Below, piece by piece: positions 59,308-64,000 of a DNA stretch of 64,000 nucleotides. The position numbers and the translations under genes were made by a program. The notes beneath the pieces are model-generated. The model saw only the letters and a program-made list of their open reading frames with translations, searched no databases and was not told the DNA's origin. The stretch spans positions 61,094,502-61,158,501 of the forward strand of contig OZ038507.1 in the NCBI GenBank assembly GCA_964036315.1, in the 5' to 3' direction. The DNA is from Acanthosepion esculentum. Lineage: Eukaryota; Mollusca; Cephalopoda; Sepiida; Sepiidae. Positions within the stretch are counted from its first letter, which is position 1. The number at the start of each line of letters is the position of its first letter.

Positions 59308-60395
59308 CAGTGGTTCTTAACCCATGGCCACAAGGGGACCCGGTAAATTTTATAGGGGCCACAGAAAAGTTTGAAATGGGTGGGGGCACAAGTTCAGTGA
59401 AAAGGCCCACAGTGTTAAAAACCTGTGGGCCACTATATTTCACTTTTTTAATAAACTTAAATTATGGAATAAAATAATTTTAAAGTGTTACTAGTGTGCA
59501 CTTATGTAAAATTTATGTGCAGAGTTATTTTTTTAATTTTGCATAGCTGTATTTGTTGTTTTTTTATTTTGCATAGCTTTATTGTTTTTTTTAAATTTTG
59601 CATAGGTTTATTTTTTTTATTATTTTGCATAGATTTATTTATTTTATTTTGCATAGATTTATTTGTTTTTATTTTGAATAGATTGTTTTTTTTATTTTCC
59701 ATAGATTTTTTTTTACATAGATTTATTTGTTTTTTGCATAGATATATTTGTTTTTTATTTTGCATAGATTTCTTTGTTTTTTTATTTTGCATAGATTTCT
59801 TTGTTTTTTATTTTGCATAGATTAATTGTTTTTTTTATTTTGCATAGATTTTTTTTGCATAGATTTATTTGTTTTTTATTTTGCATATAAATTATTTGTT
59901 TTTTATTTTGCATAGATTTCTTTGTTTTTTTTATTTTGCATAGATTTATTTGTTTTTATTTTGCATAGATTTATTTGTTTTTTTTATTTTACATAGATTT
60001 ATTTGTTTTTTTTATTTTGCATAGATTTATTTGTTTTTTTTATTTTGCATAGATTTATTTGTTTTTTTATTTTGCATAGATTTATTTGTTTTTTATTTTA
60101 TTTTGCAGAACGTTGAAAATTTGTGTGTGTGCATTTATACGCAGAATTTTTTTTTCCAAAATGAAAATTTATTTAATTTAAGTGTTGTTTTTTTTTGTTT
60201 TGTTTTGTTTAGTTTTTTTTTTGTTTTTTTGTTTTTTTAAACAAGCAGTTTTAAGTTTATCTGGAGAAATATCACTGTCTATTTCTTCCGGAAATTGTAA
60301 AATAAGCTTTTTTTTAAAGTAAACAGCTGGGAGGGAGACATCAAAATATCATCAAACAAAAGAGGGCATGAATAGAAAATTGTTGAAAACCACTG
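59308..60395. mobile_element. hAT-type element carrying a minisatellite
   Basis: Left CAGTGGTTCTTAACCCATGG and right GTTGAAAACCACTG are inverted hAT-type ends. The interior (about 59525-60110) is a degenerate array of about 20 units of TTTTGCATAGATTTATTTG plus a T-rich spacer, 25-30 bp per unit. The short Phe/Leu-rich frames derive from this array. Confidence 0.75.
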
Positions 60396-60404
60396 CTGTA
60401 GTTA

Positions 60405-61065
60405 GTGTGAAATAATAGAATTTGTAAATTACCGAGAAAACTATCATTGAAAAAAACGAAAAGAAAAGTGGGTCCAATAGTGTGACGGAAAAAGAATAGG
60501 AGAAAAAGTAATGTTCATGATTTTGAGAAAAGTTATGATACTGCGAGTTCGGGTCCAAAACAATGTTTAGTAAACAAGAAATCTCTCTGTTATACCCGAC
60601 CAAGACAACAAAAATAATAAACATTGTTTAGTTATTAGATTGTTTACATTGTTTATTTACACTATTTACTTATTATATTGTTTATTCGAATGGTTGGCCA
60701 AACTTCGATTAATTCCCAATCGATTCGAACTTTTTAAAACGGTAAATAATAAAGATTTCTTTATAGTTGCTTAACATATTTTAATAATTTAGTAAATGTT
60801 TCAATTTTTGGCAAAGTTGGAAATTTGTGGCGAAAAAAGAAAGAAAAAGCAATCTTCTAATGACGAGGTTTTCCCTTGACAACGTCACTATTTAAACTAC
60901 CATCGGTCTTCTGCAATGTTTATTGTTTTAAAAAAACAACGATCAGAATTGTAGCAAGACCTAAAAATATTATGAAAGTGAATTTATACATTCTTTTTTC
61001 GTTCTTGAGAATTTACAAAAAGGTAAATAATTAGAATTTTCTCATAGCTGATTAAAATATTTCCA
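60405..61065. repeat. Interspersed repeat, second copy
   Basis: Partner of 55070-55640 (same order of ACCGAGAAAACTATCATTGA, AAGAAATCTCTCTGTTATAC, TTATTGTTTTAAAAAAAC), running into the 40291-type AT-rich family. The hAT element at 59308 inserted into or beside its left part. Confidence 0.6.
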
Positions 61066-61189
61066 CAGATTGTGAATCTCTTCGTAGTCGAGAGGGTCAG
61101 ACACCGGTTTCTCCTGAAAATGGGGGGGCGTATATGCGAATCCAGCGGGCAGTAACATTTTTTTAAGAAGTTTTCTCAAGTGTTCAGTC

Positions 61190-62235
61190 CTGTAGTTTGG
61201 ATTGTTTTGTTTTACGGCATATCAACATCTCAATGGGTTATTTAATGCCGACAAGATTTTTCTGGCTGGTAATATTTTTAACATATTATTTTTGGTTTTA
61301 ATTCAAGTACGGCGCCTTTCTTAAGGATGTTCATCTTTACATCAAGAAACTGATTCGATCATTTAGTTGTTTGGTTTGGTTTGTTTTGTTTTACGGCATA
61401 TCAACAACTCAATGGGTTATTTAATGTCGACAAGATTTTTATTGCTGTTAATATTTTTATATTTTAACATAATATTATTTTTGGTTTTAAGTAAAGTACG
61501 GTGCCTTTCTTACGGATGTTCATCTTTACATCAAGAAACTGATTCAATCCTTTAGTTGTTTGGTTTGGTTTGGTTTGGTTTGGTTTGTTTTACGGCATAT
61601 CAACATCTCAATGGGTTATTTAATGCCGACAAGATTTTTATTGCGGATAATATTTTTATAATTTAACATAATATTATTTTTGGTTTTAAGTCAAGTACGG
61701 CACCTTTCTTAAGGATGTTCATCTTTACATCAAGAAACTGATTCGCTCCTTTTGTTGTTTGATTTGGTTTGGTTTGTTTTATGACATATCAACACCTCAA
61801 TGGGTTATTTAATGCCGACACCTTTTTTATCCTGGTAATATTTTATTTTGTCAAAAATCTATTTCTGGTAATATGTTTTTCCTCAAAAATGTATAGCTGA
61901 TTATATTATTTTCAAAAACGTATTGCTGGTAATAGTTTTTTTCTTCAAAAATTTATTTTTGGTAATAATTTTTTGCAAAATATTCCTGGTATTAAAATCT
62001 ATTTTTACACTTTTATAATGCTTTTTACCTCAGTTTCGGGGTTAACTATTTGCCCATAGCTGGAACCCTAACAGGTGCTACCACCCCGGGTCAGGGCAGA
62101 TCTGGGAACACCAGCAATTAAGATGTGGTTCCATGCTCCTCAAAACCTCCTGATCAGAGGCCTTGCAAGTTGGACGTAGTTTATCGTCTTACCCTGGACG
62201 CTGATGTAGTTTATCGTCATACCCAAGACAGGTTC
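61190..62235 (+). repeat. ~190-bp tandem family, four units plus 3' module
   Basis: GGCATATCAACA landmarks end at 61219, 61398, 61597 and about 61788 (periods 179, 199, 191). The 3' module with GGTTAACTATTTGCCCATAG and TGATCAGAGGCCTTGC follows at about 62040-62225. Same architecture as 26916-28000. Confidence 0.9.
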
Positions 62236-62474
62236 AGTCCTGTCGACGAAATAAATACTGTTTAAGATAAAAACGGAGCGTCTACTCAAACACGGGTATC
62301 CATTAAAAGAAGCAAAACGTTTGAACTGTAAGAATATGATTAAAATGTAAAATCCGTTAATTCTTTAGTGATTGCTTTGTTTACGTTTCGTGTACAAAAA
62401 CATCTGGACTATTGAGTGTACTTTTACTAGAATCTTGCTTGATAGTCAAGACATTCGTAACCCAACGGTTAAAG

Positions 62475-62824
62475 CAATGATTCCCAACCTGGGGCGCAAG
62501 TCCCACCGGTGGGGCATGGTAATATTTTGGTGGGGCATGCGTAGGATGTGCACCCTTCGGATTACTATACCAAAATAATAAGGAGGCGATTCAAGAATGA
62601 GTTATTAACAGTGAACTGTTTTCTAGCGAGTCTGAGTGAGAGTGCTAATGTTCATGCCTGTTAATACATACGATGTAAATACAGTATGCATACATAAATA
62701 TATTTTGTGTGTATGTACGTACATGTGTAATTGGCATACATGTAAGAATTAAATATTATAGAGGGCACCAGAATTTTAGAAATAACAAAGTAGGGCATGG
62801 GCCAAAATCGGTTGGGAAACACTG
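62475..62824. mobile_element. hAT-type MITE with exact target duplication
   Basis: Left CAATGATTCCCAACCTGGGG, right CGGTTGGGAAACACTG, flanked by identical 8-bp GGTTAAAG (62467-62474 and 62825-62832). 350 bp, no transposase frame. Confidence 0.85.
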
Positions 62825-62897
62825 GGTTAAAGTATGCCAGATCAGACGGAGAGAGGGCGAAGGTGTCGAATCTTGACGGAGGTCACATATTCTTTAA

Positions 62898-63171
62898 CCC
62901 TAGAACACTAACCATGGGTATATAGTACCCAGCGCAAATTTTAATATTTGTAATTACAATTTTCAGTACCTGATTTTCTTACCTAAATAATATGTTTTTT
63001 TCAGTTCCTATTAATGTTAACTCAAAATACAAAGTTTGAAGTGCCTGCATGTAAAATATTTCAAATAAAGATTTATATTTATTTTTTTTGTTGTTGATAT
63101 TTTCAAAATCGGGTATGATATACCCATGGTTAGTAGTGGTGTAACTTTAATTGATGGTTAGTGTTCTAGGG
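62898..63171. mobile_element. piggyBac-type MITE
   Basis: Left CCCTAGAACACTAACCATGG preceded by TTAA (62894-62897); right CCATGGTTAG...ATGGTTAGTGTTCTAGGG followed by GTAA, one change from TTAA. 274 bp. CCCTAGAA is a typical piggyBac terminus. GGGTATA/TATACCC extends the inverted repeat inward. Confidence 0.8.
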
Positions 63172-63479
63172 GTAATAAGTTTTCTCGAGTGCACAGTCCG
63201 TTAGACGACCTCTTTTACATTTGTTTCTCGTTCTTCGTCCATAATATGGTCTTCAATTCCCTTTATTGAATCGACGTGGGTAGACTGTTCTCGTTCCACT
63301 ACTCATGTCTCGGGATATCTCGTCTAGTTCTTATTTTTAGTATTGTTTTACCGTGTTTCCACTGAGTTCAAAAACACATGGACTGAACTCACAATTAATA
63401 TGCCCCCAGGTTCACGAACCACCACTTCAATCGTCTAGGCTATTCTGTGATAAACTTGAAGCCTTTCTTTTGTTTTCTC

Positions 63480-63700
63480 TTCTAACCTCCGTGCTGGGTA
63501 TGAAGATAAACTACATCCACGTCCTGGGTAAGACGATAAACTACATCCAACAGCAAGGCCTCTGATCAGGAGATTATGAGGAGCATGTAACCACCTCTTA
63601 ATTGCTGGTGTTTCCAGGTCTGCCCTGACTCAGGGTAGTAGCACCTCTTAGGGTCCCAACTATGGGTAAATAGTTAACCCACAAAATGGCGTCAAAACAC
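63480..63700 (-). repeat. Inverted copy of the ~190-bp family's 3' module
   Basis: GACGATAAACTACATCCAAC, GGCCTCTGATCAGGAG and TATGGGTAAATAGTTAACCC are the reverse complement of the module at 62040-62225, including a duplicated ...GTAAGACGATAAACTACATCC unit. Confidence 0.85.
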
Positions 63701-63849
63701 TATGTAAGTGTAAAAATAGGTTTAAATACCAGAAATACTTTATATACAATATTCTAACCTACTTCCAACTCCGACTACAATCTTAGGAAGTGGGAAGTAC
63801 AGTAATATCAGTCGTAACTTTCAGGTAAAATGAACACGTAGCCTTGTTT

Positions 63850-64000
63850 TAAAACAGGCATGGGCAACCTTTTCCGACTAGTAGGCCGCGTTAGATATGG
63901 CTCATCATAAGGCAGGCGGCACTACTAAAAAGATTCAGATCAATTTTTCGTTGAAGGTGTCTCAGCCATTTTCATCACAGAAGACCGTATGCGTAAGCAT
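63850..64000. repeat. Possible hAT-type terminus at window edge
   Basis: CAGGCATGGGCAACCTTTTC (63856) looks like a CAGNNNTNNNCAACC-type terminus. The other end would lie outside the window. Confidence 0.35.

Overview
The window looks like gene-poor, repeat-dense, AT-rich nuclear DNA from an invertebrate, most likely a mollusc and plausibly a cephalopod. That assignment is an inference. It rests on more than thirty long (TA)n arrays, jockey-like LINE 3' ends, many tRNA-derived SINE fragments, and mariner, pogo, Tc1, hAT and piggyBac remnants. There are no operons and no bacterial-type genes. Nearly all long open frames are microsatellite or minisatellite artefacts. The only protein-coding signals I can support outside mobile elements are a damaged serine/threonine kinase C-terminal exon (29332-29884, minus) and, weakly, two unrecognised small frames at 28592-28876 (plus) and 30163-30375 (minus). 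All three lie in the one sizeable stretch largely free of repeats (about 28.1-31.4 kb).

Layout. 0-5 kb: microsatellites, a TIR element, a mariner C-terminus, a piggyBac-type element and a pogo-type element with its DNA-binding domain. 5-7.7 kb: a 2.7-kb GAAA array with a recurring spacer. 7.8-11.8 kb: a Tigger-like element, four pieces of one LINE family in alternating orientations, and a hAT element with an exact target duplication. 12-15 kb: a 138-bp satellite, and a 47-bp satellite that grew out of a mariner transposase gene. 15-24 kb: a chain of inverted-repeat elements separated by (TA)n, including one with 686-bp arms. 25-28 kb: a ~190-bp tandem family. 28-31.5 kb: mostly single-copy sequence. 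31.5-34 kb: a LINE and a SINE-like unit with two hammerhead ribozymes. 34-40 kb: simple repeats. 40-46 kb: Tc1, LINE and hAT remnants. 46-50 kb: 108-bp, 27-bp and 140-bp tandem arrays. 50-55 kb: SINEs, a Helitron-like fragment and a third hammerhead. 55-64 kb: duplicated repeats, Tc1, hAT, the ~190-bp family and a piggyBac-type MITE.

Most interesting result. Two hammerhead ribozymes on the plus strand (32928-32972 and 33295-33339) have intact core residues. Each lies directly 3' of a tRNA-like head and 5' of a tail, and the second tail runs into (TA)n. Their predicted cleavage sites are 367 nt apart, so a transcript could release a unit-length RNA. A third copy of the same layout (tRNA-like head, hammerhead, (TA)n) lies on the minus strand at 53012-53140, with one core substitution. 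Weaker hammerhead-like signatures recur in several of the other (TA)n-flanked elements. This suggests a ribozyme-bearing SINE/retrozyme-like family living in (TA)n arrays. The idea is testable by covariance-model search and in vitro cleavage.
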